64,000 nucleotides of DNA from Micromonospora pallida (lineage in GTDB: Bacteria > Actinomycetota > Actinomycetes > Mycobacteriales > Micromonosporaceae): positions 2,914,001 through 2,978,000 of the forward strand of contig NZ_FMHW01000002.1 of the NCBI RefSeq assembly GCF_900090325.1, read 5' to 3'. Positions 9,291-16,860 of the stretch are shown here, one piece after another (position 1 is the stretch's first letter; the number at the start of each line of letters is the position of its first letter). A model generated the notes under the pieces. That model saw only the letters and a program-made list of their open reading frames with translations, ran no database searches and was not told where the DNA came from. The position numbers and the translations under genes were made by a program.

Positions 9291-10582
9291 CGGCGGCGGT
9301 CCCGTCCCCGGCCGCGCAGGGCGGTCAGTCGGGAGGCGCTCGGCAGTTCCAGGGGCGCGATCCGCACGGGCGGGCGGGGCGGCGGTGCTGGCCGGTCGTT
9401 CTCGTGGCGCTGTGACATCCGCTCCGACCGCCGGGCCGGCTCGGGGCGGGCGGACCGGACGTCCCGGACGTCCCGGCCGCGTCCGTTCCGGGGCTCCGGC
9501 CGGTTCGGGCGCGGCGACACGATCTGGCCGGCGGCCAGGGCCGCGCCCACCGCCGAGGTGGTCTGCGGTTCGGCCTCCACCTCGACCGGTCGACCGAACC
9601 GGGCCGCCAGCAGCTCGGTGACCAGCGGGATCCGCGCACAGCCCCCGGTGAGCAGGACGCCGTCGAGGTCGGCGGGCGACCGGCCGGCGGCGTGCACCGC
9701 CTGGACGGTCAGCTCCACCGTGGCCTGCACGGCCGGTCGGATCAGCTCCTCGAACTGCGGCCGGGTCACCGGGACCCGGGCCGGCCCCTGGTGCAGTCGC
9801 AGCACCACGTCGGTCTCCGTCGCCACGGTCAGGTCGTGCCTGGCCTGGGCGCACCGGGCGGGCAGGTCGGCCGCCGCGAACCCGTCCCGCGACAGGCGGG
9901 TGGCGGCCTGCCGACCGAGTACGCCCCGGACGTGCTCGGCCAGCGCCTCGTCGAAGTCCGCGCCGCCGAGCCGGTCCGCGGTGGCCGGTAGGCCGGGCAG
10001 CTCGAAGCCGCCGTGCGCGGCCCGCTGCACCAGACCGGCCTCGAACCCGGCGCCACCCAGGCAGTACACGACCGCCGTGGCACCGGTGAACCCACGGGCG
10101 GCGTGTCCCTCGGCGGCGGTGATCGGCTGGGGCAGCAGGGTCACGTCGGTCAGGCCCATCTCCCACAGCGCCCGGTGCAGCAGGTCCCGACGGTACGGTC
10201 CCCAGCCGGCCGGATGGCTGAGCACGACGGTCTCCGGGCGCTCCTGTTCCCGCCTGGTCACCCGCTCGACCACCCACAGGACCAGCACCGCGACGAGCGC
10301 CTGCGCCGGGCACGCCTCACCGCCCACGATCAGCGGCACGTCGTCGCCGACCCGGCCGACGAAGTCCCGGGTCGTCCGGCCGTCGTCGGTGCCGAGCGGC
10401 GACACGGCCGGCTCGCCGACGGTGAACGAGCCGTCCGCCTCGACCCGCAGCACGGAGGGCACGGCCGCCGACTGCCCGTGCAACCACACCACCTCCGGCC
10501 GGGCCCAGTCGCCGCCCTGGCGCCGGGCGAGGGCGGCGACGGTGCTGGTGCGACCGAGGTCGATCCCGAGGACGTACGGCAT
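9287..10582 (-). CDS. Hsp70/actin-fold family protein
   Basis: A 431-aa protein with the Hsp70 nucleotide-binding fold: phosphate-1 motif YVLGIDLGRTSTVAAL (residues 3-18), and the adenosine motif DGVLLTGGCARIP (about 325). The peptide-binding domain of true DnaK is absent; after about residue 375 there is only a low-complexity Arg/Pro-rich tail. The start at 10582 has GGAGGTGG 8 nt upstream. It is translationally coupled to the LuxR regulator, so it may sense or modulate the regulator's state, but no partner is proven. In mycobacteria no such gene sits between iniR and iniB, as far as I recall. Confidence 0.8.
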   Translation of the reverse strand: MPYVLGIDLGRTSTVAALARRQGGDWARPEVVWLHGQSAAVPSVLRVEADGSFTVGEPAVSPLGTDDGRTTRDFVGRVGDDVPLIVGGEACPAQALVAVLVLWVVERVTRREQERPETVVLSHPAGWGPYRRDLLHRALWEMGLTDVTLLPQPITAAEGHAARGFTGATAVVYCLGGAGFEAGLVQRAAHGGFELPGLPATADRLGGADFDEALAEHVRGVLGRQAATRLSRDGFAAADLPARCAQARHDLTVATETDVVLRLHQGPARVPVTRPQFEELIRPAVQATVELTVQAVHAAGRSPADLDGVLLTGGCARIPLVTELLAARFGRPVEVEAEPQTTSAVGAALAAGQIVSPRPNRPEPRNGRGRDVRDVRSARPEPARRSERMSQRHENDRPAPPPRPPVRIAPLELPSASRLTALRGRGRDRRR

Positions 10583-10727
10583 GCGCTTCCACCTCCGCCG
10601 GGACGTGCCACGCCGGGGCGGACACGTCGGCATCGAACGACAACCCACCCTGGCTCTATCGCTCGGCATCCTCCGTTCGTATCAGGGCCCGTACATTATT
10701 GGCCCCCCACGTCCGACGGTCAGCCGC

Positions 10728-10828
10728 CCCTAATCCCCTAACGAACGACCCCCCAGTCCCTAGTGGCGGGGCCCGGTCGAACATGGGGCTCGTCCCCGAT
10801 GTCCGGTTCGTGCGGTCGTCCCTACTGT
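10728..10828. promoter_or_regulatory. Candidate regulator-binding boxes in the hsp70/iniB divergent region
   Basis: The 293-bp divergent gap contains four CCCTA boxes: 10729-10733, 10737-10741 (as CCCCTAAT followed by CCCCTAAC), 10759-10763 (CCCTAG) and 10820-10824. A possible -10 for iniB is TACTGT (10823-10828). The regular spacing suggests an operator for the neighbouring LuxR protein; this is inference. Confidence 0.35.
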
Positions 10829-10875
10829 CGCCATGGTCACCACAGACCGAAGCGACACCCTGAGGAGAACCACCG

Positions 10876-11754
10876 ATGCCCGCCCAGACCCTGCACGACT
10901 TCGTGCTCGACCTGCTCACCAACCCCGACGCCCGGTCGGCGTTCGACCTGGACCCGGAGGGCGCGCTGCGCGAGGCCGGCCTTACCGACATCACGGCGAC
11001 GGACGTGCAGGACGTGGTTCCGCTCGTGGTCGACTACGCGCCCGTCCAGGGGGTCACCTCGCTGGCGCCGCTGGGTGACCAGCTCGGCTCGGTCGTGCCG
11101 GTGACCGACCCGACCGACGTGATCGGACAGCTCCAGAACGTCACCCAGCAGGTCGCCGTCACCACGCCGGCGACGAACGTGGACGTCAACGCGGGCGTGC
11201 TCGGGGCGATCAGCGTCGACCCGGCCGGCCTCAGCGCCGGGGCGGAGCTGCCGTTCGGCCTCACCGTGGGCACTGGTCCGGCCGCCGTCGACGCGGACCT
11301 GTCGGCGACGTACGACGTGGTGAACACCCTCGACGCGGACCTCGTCGGCGGTCCGGCGGTCGACGACCTCGTCGACGACGTCACCAACCCGGTCCTCCCG
11401 CCGTCCGGCGGCACGCTCGACCCGGTCACCGGCCCCCTCGGCGGCGTGGACGGCCTGCTCGGCGGTGACCCGCTGGGCACCATCGGTGGGCTCGGTGGCC
11501 AGCTCGGCGGCGGCGGGCTCGCCCCGGACGTACCGGGCACGGTGGACAGTGTCACGGGCCAGGTCGGTGGCGTCACGGACCACGTGGGTGGGGTGGTCGA
11601 CGGCGTCACCGGCACGGAGATCACCGGTGGCGTGAGCGGCGGCCTGGGTGGCAACCTGGGCGGCGTCGGCGGCGACCTGGGCGGCGGTGTCGAGATCAAC
11701 GACGGCGCACCCGCCGGGGGTGGCCTGCTGGGTCTCACCGACGGGCTGCTCTGA
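10876..11754 (+). CDS. iniB: IniB-like Gly/Val/Asp-rich envelope protein
   Basis: A 292-aa protein. The N-terminal domain (about 1-55; LHDFVLDLLTNPDARSAFDL then ALREAGLTDI) matches the IniB N-terminal family. The remainder is a low-complexity chain rich in Gly, Val, Asp and Thr (LGGQLGGGG, VGGVVDGVTG and similar), like the glycine-rich body of mycobacterial IniB. No signal peptide is evident. GAGGAG at 10862-10867 is the ribosome site for the ATG at 10876. A long hairpin follows the gene, separating it from iniA. Its function is unknown even in mycobacteria, where it is induced by cell-wall antibiotics. Confidence 0.82.
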   Translation: MPAQTLHDFVLDLLTNPDARSAFDLDPEGALREAGLTDITATDVQDVVPLVVDYAPVQGVTSLAPLGDQLGSVVPVTDPTDVIGQLQNVTQQVAVTTPATNVDVNAGVLGAISVDPAGLSAGAELPFGLTVGTGPAAVDADLSATYDVVNTLDADLVGGPAVDDLVDDVTNPVLPPSGGTLDPVTGPLGGVDGLLGGDPLGTIGGLGGQLGGGGLAPDVPGTVDSVTGQVGGVTDHVGGVVDGVTGTEITGGVSGGLGGNLGGVGGDLGGGVEINDGAPAGGGLLGLTDGLL

Positions 11755-11765
11755 GAGGGGGCCCA

Positions 11766-11808
11766 GCTACCGGGCCGGATCGCGCTCCGCGCGGTCCGGC
11801 CCGGTAGC
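11766..11808 (+). terminator. Long hairpin between iniB and iniA
   Basis: Arms 11766-11779 and 11795-11808 are perfectly complementary (14 bp), and the interior continues pairing through CGCGC/GCGCG, giving a stem of about 20 bp closed by TCC. No T-run follows directly. It likely terminates or attenuates iniB transcription ahead of iniA. Confidence 0.75.
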
Positions 11809-11827
11809 GTTCGTATCCGGCTTCCTC

Positions 11828-11862
11828 TTGATAATTCCGCTGAAGTCCGCACACTTGGTGCG
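11828..11862 (+). promoter_or_regulatory. Possible leaderless promoter of iniA
   Basis: TTGATA (11828-11833) is followed by a 17-bp spacer and ACACTT (11851-11856), which ends 6 nt before the GTG at 11863. The -35 is close to consensus, the -10 poor. No Shine-Dalgarno is visible, consistent with a leaderless start. Confidence 0.35.
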
Positions 11863-13713
11863 GTGATTGCGCCAATGTGGCTCGATGTGCTTGACGACAT
11901 CGCCCGGACGTGTGCCGCCCACGACCGCGGCGACCTGCTCCACTGGCTGCGGCAGCGACGCGCCCAACTCCTCGACCCGACCCTGCGGGTCCTGGTCATC
12001 GGGGAGCCGAAGCAGGGCAAGAGTCAGCTCGTCAACGCCCTCGTCAACGCACCTGCCTGCCCGGTCGGCGACGGCCGCACCACCACGTTGCCGACCGTCG
12101 TCCAGCACGCCGAGGCCCCCACCGCCGCCCTGGTCCGTACGCCCCTGCCGGCGGCGGGCCGGCCCGCCGGCCCCGCCGCGCTGCCCGCCGCCCGGACCCC
12201 GATACCGATCGCCCAGGTCGCGGCCGAGATCGCTGGACGGGCACCCGGCCATCCCGCCACCGAGGCCCTGCACGTCGAGATCGGGCTGCCCCGAGGGCTG
12301 CTCGGCACCGGTCTGGTACTGGTCGACACGCCGGGCACCGACGAGGTGGACACGGTCCGGGGCGCCGTCGCGACGGCCGCGCTCGCCCGCGCCGACACGG
12401 TGCTGGTGGTCTCGGACTCGACCCGGGAACTCTCCGTCGGCGAGCTGAACCTCCTACTGCACGTCGTACGGTCGCATCCGAACGTGGCGGTCGTGCAGAC
12501 CAAGACCGACCTGGTGGCGCACTGGCGGACGGTGGCGGACCGCAACCGGCAGCACCTCGCCAGCGCCGGCATCCCGGCGCCGCTGATCCCGGTCTCCGCG
12601 CTGCTGCGGCTGCGGGCCGCCGGCACCGACGACCGGGCACTCAACGCCGAGTCGGGCTTCCCCTCGCTGATCGCGCGGCTCGTCCGCGACCACCGGGACA
12701 AGTCCGACCGCCTCGCGCGTACGTCGGTGACGCTGGTCGCCCAGACGGTGATCGAGCAACTGGCCGCCCCGCTCCGCGCCGAGCTGTCCAGTCAGGACTC
12801 CCCCGAGCGGAGCGGTCCGATCGCCCGGCTGCACGCGGCGCAGCGCGAGGTCGACGAGCTGCGCCGGTGTACGACCCGGTGGCAGAACACGCTCTCCGAC
12901 GAGATGGCGAGCCTGCTCTCCGACATCGAGTACGACCTGCGTGACCGGACCCGCACGATTCTGCGCGAGGTCGACGAGGCGTTCGACCGGGCCGATCCGC
13001 TGGTCGGCTGGGAGACCTTCCAGGAGTGGTTGGACGACACCCTCGTCGAGGCGGCCGAGGCGAACCACCAGTGGTTCGCCCAGCGGTGCGAGTGGGTCGC
13101 GGCGCAGGTGGCGGGTCACTTCACCCGGTACGGCTACGACCTCCCACCACAGTGGCCGGTGCCCGCCCCGGACGACGCCCTGGACCGGCTGCCGGTGCTG
13201 GAGCGCCCGACCACCGACCGCTTCACGGTCAGCCAGAAGGTGATCAGTGGCATGCGCGGCTCCTACGGTGGACTGCTGATGTTCGGCCTGGCGATGACGC
13301 TGGCCGGGATGCCGATGATCAACCCGGTGTCGATCGGGGCGGGCGTGGTCTTCGCGGGCAAGAGCATCCGGGACGAGGGCAAGACCCTGCTGCGTCGGCG
13401 CCAGGCGACGGTCAAGACGGCCGTCCAGCGGCATGTCGACGACTTCTTCATCCGGATGAGCAAGGACTACCGGGACACCGCCCGCCAGGTGCAACGGGTG
13501 GTCCGGGACCATTTCACCGGGCTCACCGAGGAACTCCAGGAGGCGATCGTCCACTCGTTCCGTAGCGCCAAGCAGGCGGCGGACGCCGACGCCGCCCTCC
13601 GCGAGCAGCGGCAGGTCGAGATCCAACAGCGGATGCGGCGGCTCGCCGCCCTCTACGAGCAGGCGCAGGGGCTCACCTCGGCCCGGCCGGTGTCGCTGGA
13701 GCCCCAGCCGTGA
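11863..13713 (+). CDS. iniA: Dynamin-like GTPase, IniA-like
   Basis: A 616-aa dynamin-family GTPase. G1 GEPKQGKS (residues 47-54), G3 LVDTPGTDE and G4 TKTDL are all present. The helical stalk contains a hydrophobic stretch around residues 465-500 (GLLMFGLAMTLAGMP), which corresponds to the membrane-inserting tip of bacterial dynamins. The GTG at 11863 is taken as start; an in-frame ATG at 11875 is an alternative, and neither has a clear ribosome site. The stop overlaps the next dynamin gene by 4 bp. Mycobacterial IniA binds membranes and contributes to isoniazid/ethambutol tolerance; an analogous membrane-repair role is inferred. Confidence 0.85.
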   Translation: MIAPMWLDVLDDIARTCAAHDRGDLLHWLRQRRAQLLDPTLRVLVIGEPKQGKSQLVNALVNAPACPVGDGRTTTLPTVVQHAEAPTAALVRTPLPAAGRPAGPAALPAARTPIPIAQVAAEIAGRAPGHPATEALHVEIGLPRGLLGTGLVLVDTPGTDEVDTVRGAVATAALARADTVLVVSDSTRELSVGELNLLLHVVRSHPNVAVVQTKTDLVAHWRTVADRNRQHLASAGIPAPLIPVSALLRLRAAGTDDRALNAESGFPSLIARLVRDHRDKSDRLARTSVTLVAQTVIEQLAAPLRAELSSQDSPERSGPIARLHAAQREVDELRRCTTRWQNTLSDEMASLLSDIEYDLRDRTRTILREVDEAFDRADPLVGWETFQEWLDDTLVEAAEANHQWFAQRCEWVAAQVAGHFTRYGYDLPPQWPVPAPDDALDRLPVLERPTTDRFTVSQKVISGMRGSYGGLLMFGLAMTLAGMPMINPVSIGAGVVFAGKSIRDEGKTLLRRRQATVKTAVQRHVDDFFIRMSKDYRDTARQVQRVVRDHFTGLTEELQEAIVHSFRSAKQAADADAALREQRQVEIQQRMRRLAALYEQAQGLTSARPVSLEPQP

Positions 13714-15173
13714 GCCCGGTCCCCCGCCTCGACGAGGCGGTCTACGAACTGTTGCGCGACGCCCTGGACCACTTCCGGGACGACCCCCGTACCGTCGGCC
13801 TGCTCCGGCACCAGCTCGACCGGCTGGAGGCGCCGCTGCACATCGCGATCGCCGGCGCCTGGCAGTCGGGCAAGTCGACCATGCTCAACGCGATCATGGG
13901 CGAGGAGGTCGCGCCGGTCGAGGTACCGGATGGCGGCTCCGTCTTCACCTGGTACGCGGACGCCCCGCACCCCCGCGCCACGGCGTACTCGTCGGACGGG
14001 CCGCCCCAGGAACTCGCCATCACCAGGTCGGCCACCGGAATGCACGTCGACCTCGTCGGATGGCGTCCGGGCGAGGTCAACGACATCATGGTGCAGTGGC
14101 CGACCCGCGCGCTACGCCAGGCCACCCTGATCGACACGCCCCCGGTCACTCCTCCCGGCCCGGAGGGCCGGACCCCGGTCGTCGACCGGATCCTGCGGGA
14201 CGCGGACGCGGTGCTGTACCTGACCCGGGACGGACGCGACAGCGACCTGCAGAGCCTCCAGGCCACCCGGACGAGCATGGTGGACCAGGCCACGCCGATC
14301 CACGTACTCCTGGTGCTCTCCCGGGCCGACGAACTCAACGGCGGCCGCGTCGACGCGCTGGTGACCGCCCGCCAGCTCGCCCGCCGGCTCCGCCGGGACC
14401 CGCGGATCGACGCGCTCTGCGTCAACGTGGTCGCGCTGAGCGGCCTGGTCGGCCTGGCCGGCCGGGTGATGGGCGAGGCCGACTTCGCCGCCCTGGCGAC
14501 GCTGGCCGCCACGCCCCGCGCGGAACTGGAGCAGGCGCTGCTCTCGGCGGACCGGTTCCTCGCCGGCACGCCCCAGACGGGGCTCGACGCCGGGACCCGC
14601 GCGGCGCTGCTGGACCGGTTCGGGATCTTCGGGATACGGCTGGCCACCAGCCTGATCCGCACCGGTCACGACAGCCGGGTCCGGCTCTCCGGCGAGTTGA
14701 TCCGCCGCAGCGGTTTCACCGAGCTGCGGGAAGCCGTCAGCCGGTGCTTCGTCGACCGGTGCGACGTGCTGAAGGCGCGCTCCGCGCTGGCGGCCCTGGA
14801 GCCCCTGCTGCGGGCCCAGCCCCGACCCGGCACCGGCGGGCTGCTCGCCCGGATCGAGCACCTGCTGGCCAGCACGCACGACTTCCGGGAGCTGCGACTG
14901 CTGGCATCGCTGCAGGCCGGCACCGCCGAGGTCGACGCCGACCTCCTCCCGGAGGCCCAGCGCCTGCTGGGCGGCAACGGCACGGTCCTGGCCGCGCGGC
15001 TGGGTGTCGAGCACGGCACCGCACCGGACCGGTTGTGGCGCCTGGCCTTCGAGGCGCTGCGCCAGTGGCAGGGCCGGGCCGACGACCCGCGGCTGCCCCT
15101 GCCACGGCGACGGGCGGCGCGGGTGGTGGTGCGCAGCTGCGAGGGGATGGTGGCCACGCTGAACGCCCACTGA
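13710..15173 (+). CDS. iniC: Dynamin-like GTPase, IniC-like
   Basis: A 487-aa dynamin-superfamily protein coupled to iniA by a GTGA overlap. G1 is GAWQSGKS (residues 49-56), G3 LIDTPP lacks the usual Gly, and a G4-like LSRADEL is present. The GTPase domain is followed by a shorter helical region with no obvious hydrophobic paddle, as in mycobacterial IniC, which is thought to work with IniA as a heteromeric partner. Its placement immediately after IniA supports that pairing. The deviation in G3 suggests altered or weak GTP hydrolysis. Confidence 0.82.
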   Translation: MSPVPRLDEAVYELLRDALDHFRDDPRTVGLLRHQLDRLEAPLHIAIAGAWQSGKSTMLNAIMGEEVAPVEVPDGGSVFTWYADAPHPRATAYSSDGPPQELAITRSATGMHVDLVGWRPGEVNDIMVQWPTRALRQATLIDTPPVTPPGPEGRTPVVDRILRDADAVLYLTRDGRDSDLQSLQATRTSMVDQATPIHVLLVLSRADELNGGRVDALVTARQLARRLRRDPRIDALCVNVVALSGLVGLAGRVMGEADFAALATLAATPRAELEQALLSADRFLAGTPQTGLDAGTRAALLDRFGIFGIRLATSLIRTGHDSRVRLSGELIRRSGFTELREAVSRCFVDRCDVLKARSALAALEPLLRAQPRPGTGGLLARIEHLLASTHDFRELRLLASLQAGTAEVDADLLPEAQRLLGGNGTVLAARLGVEHGTAPDRLWRLAFEALRQWQGRADDPRLPLPRRRAARVVVRSCEGMVATLNAH

Positions 15174-15199
15174 ACCCTGCGGGGAAATCACCGGACCGA

Positions 15200-15234
15200 T
15201 TGACTATCGATAGGATGCAAGCGATAGTCGATGC
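15200..15234 (+). promoter_or_regulatory. Leaderless promoter with palindromic operator for the DUF2975/XRE pair
   Basis: TTGACT (15200-15205) and GATAGT (15223-15228) are separated by 17 bp, and the predicted transcription start falls on the ATG at 15235. The elements are embedded in symmetry: GACTATCG (15202-15209) is inverted at 15222-15229, and CTATCGATAG (15204-15213) is a perfect palindrome overlapping the -35. Autoregulation by the XRE protein encoded second in the operon is likely. Confidence 0.7.
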
Positions 15235-15714
15235 ATGTTGGCCGAGCATCGAGCGGTAGCCCCGCTCAGAGTCTTCCTCCTGCTGCTGTTCGGGATCCTG
15301 GTCGTGCTCCAGACCTTCTCCCTGCCCGGACAGTTCGCGCACCTGGCCCGGGAGTCCCCGGAGCTCGCCCACCTCCGGTGGCCGATGACCGCCATCTCGG
15401 TGTTCTGGGTGCTGTGTGTCCAGGTGGTGATCGTGTGCACCTGGAAGCTGCTCACCCTGGTCAGGAACGACCGCATCTTCAGCGACGCGTCCCTGGTCTG
15501 GGTGGACGCCATCGTGTGGGCGATCGTCGCCGCCTGGGCGGTGCTGCTGGGCGTGTTCCTCTACGTCGGCGTCCACGCGTCCGACCCGGGACTGCCGCTC
15601 CTGCTGTTCCTGTTGCTGGTGGGCGTCGCCGCGCTGGGACTCCTGATGATCGTGATGCGCGCGCTACTGCGGCAGGCCACGACGCTGCGGACCGACATGG
15701 AAGCGGTGATCTGA
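15235..15714 (+). CDS. DUF2975 membrane protein
   Basis: A 159-aa protein with four predicted membrane helices (about 9-28, 47-66, 88-112 and 121-143) and the intervening WKLLTLVRNDRIFSDAS segment typical of DUF2975 proteins. It is followed directly by a small XRE regulator (TGATG overlap), the standard arrangement of this family in actinomycetes and firmicutes. The ATG at 15235 sits at the expected transcription start, so the mRNA is probably leaderless. Function is unknown; the pair behaves like a membrane partner plus a small DNA-binding protein. Confidence 0.82.
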   Translation: MLAEHRAVAPLRVFLLLLFGILVVLQTFSLPGQFAHLARESPELAHLRWPMTAISVFWVLCVQVVIVCTWKLLTLVRNDRIFSDASLVWVDAIVWAIVAAWAVLLGVFLYVGVHASDPGLPLLLFLLLVGVAALGLLMIVMRALLRQATTLRTDMEAVI

Positions 15715-15920
15715 TGCCCATCGTCGTCCGCATCGACGTCGAGCTGGCCAAACGCAAGATGAGCGTCGGCGAGTTCGCCGAACGCGTCGGGCTCACGCCG
15801 GCGAACGTGGCGGTGCTGAAGAACGGCCGCGCCAAGGCGGTCCGGTTCAGCACCCTGGAGGCCATGTGCCGGGTGCTCGACTGTCAGCCCGGTGACCTGC
15901 TCGAATGGGTCGACGAGTGA
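15714..15920 (+). CDS. Small XRE-family DNA-binding protein (YozG-like)
   Basis: A 68-aa single-domain helix-turn-helix protein: MSVGEFAERVGLTPANVAVL is the HTH, with DCQPGDLLEW at the C-terminus, typical of the compact Cro/CI family members that accompany DUF2975 proteins. The ATG overlaps the TGA of the DUF2975 gene by 1 nt, so translation is coupled. A likely binding site is the CTATCGATAG palindrome over the operon's own promoter. Confidence 0.88.
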   Translation: MPIVVRIDVELAKRKMSVGEFAERVGLTPANVAVLKNGRAKAVRFSTLEAMCRVLDCQPGDLLEWVDE

Positions 15921-16834
15921 CCCTGACCACCACCGAACGCTCGATCGACGCCCGCGCCCACGCGATCCTGGCCCGGCTCCCCCGGCACGGGCCAGCCGCC
16001 TGGCTGACCGAGTTCGTGGCGTTCGGGCTGAAACAGGCGTGGGCGTGCGTCTTCGGCGGGGCGATGCTGGCGGTCATCTTCGCGGCGCACCTGGCGTACC
16101 CGGACGACGCCGTGCTCGCCCGCAACGACTTCCTGACCCTCACCGCGGTGGCCATCCAGATCGCGATGGTGGCCGGGCGGCTGGAAACCCTCCGTGAGCT
16201 GCGGGTGGTGATCCTGTTCCACGTGGTCGGCACGGTGATGGAGGTGTTCAAGACCCACGTCGGATCGTGGACCTACGAGCCGGACGGCGTGCTGCGGATC
16301 GGTGCCGTGCCCCTGTTCAGCGGCTTCATGTACGCGGCGGTCGGCTCGTACATGGTCCGGGTCAACCGGCTGTTCGACCTGCGCTTCGCCCGCTACCCGA
16401 AACGCTGGGTCACGGCTGTCCTGGCCGCCGCGATCTATGTCAACTTCTTCACCAACCACTACGTTTACGACATCCGCTGGCTGCTCGTCGCCATCGTCGC
16501 GCTGGTGTTCGGCCGCTGTGTCATGCAGTTCCGCATCCTCCGGTTCCGGTGGCGCATGCCGCTGCTGCTCGCCTTCCTCCTCGTCGCCTTCTTCATCTGG
16601 CTCGCGGAGAACATCGCCACCTGGTCGAACGCCTGGCTCTACCCCAGCCAGGTGGGCGGTTGGCACCTCGTCTCGCCGGCGAAGCTCGCGTCGTGGTTCC
16701 TTCTCATGATCATCTCGGTCGTGCTGGTCACCTGGATCTCGCCGCCCCAGCCGCCCGACGACCCACCGCCGGCCGCAGAACCGGACGCCGCCGTGGTCGG
16801 TGCCACCCGGCCCGAGGGGCCGAGCGGGCCGTAG
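15917..16834 (+). CDS. DUF817 family membrane protein
   Basis: About 305 aa with several hydrophobic helices from about residue 38 onward and the conserved DUF817 features FKTHVGSWTYEP (near residue 110) and ENIATWSNAWLYP (near 235). The GTG at 15917 is preferred because it overlaps the XRE stop as GTGA; the in-frame ATG at 15905 is an alternative. The last 35 residues are a Pro/Ala-rich cytoplasmic tail. Biochemical role is unknown. It may be co-transcribed with the DUF2975/XRE pair. Confidence 0.82.
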   Translation: MTLTTTERSIDARAHAILARLPRHGPAAWLTEFVAFGLKQAWACVFGGAMLAVIFAAHLAYPDDAVLARNDFLTLTAVAIQIAMVAGRLETLRELRVVILFHVVGTVMEVFKTHVGSWTYEPDGVLRIGAVPLFSGFMYAAVGSYMVRVNRLFDLRFARYPKRWVTAVLAAAIYVNFFTNHYVYDIRWLLVAIVALVFGRCVMQFRILRFRWRMPLLLAFLLVAFFIWLAENIATWSNAWLYPSQVGGWHLVSPAKLASWFLLMIISVVLVTWISPPQPPDDPPPAAEPDAAVVGATRPEGPSGP

Positions 16835-16860
16835 CCGGGGAACCCGTACGCTGGGTCACG

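Noticed and set aside
6735..10313. A single 1192-aa protein spanning the regulator and the hsp70-like gene
   Set aside because: The extra N-terminal part is an Arg/Gly/Pro-rich shadow of the hsp70-like gene in another frame; the ATGA junction at 9287-9290 marks the true start.
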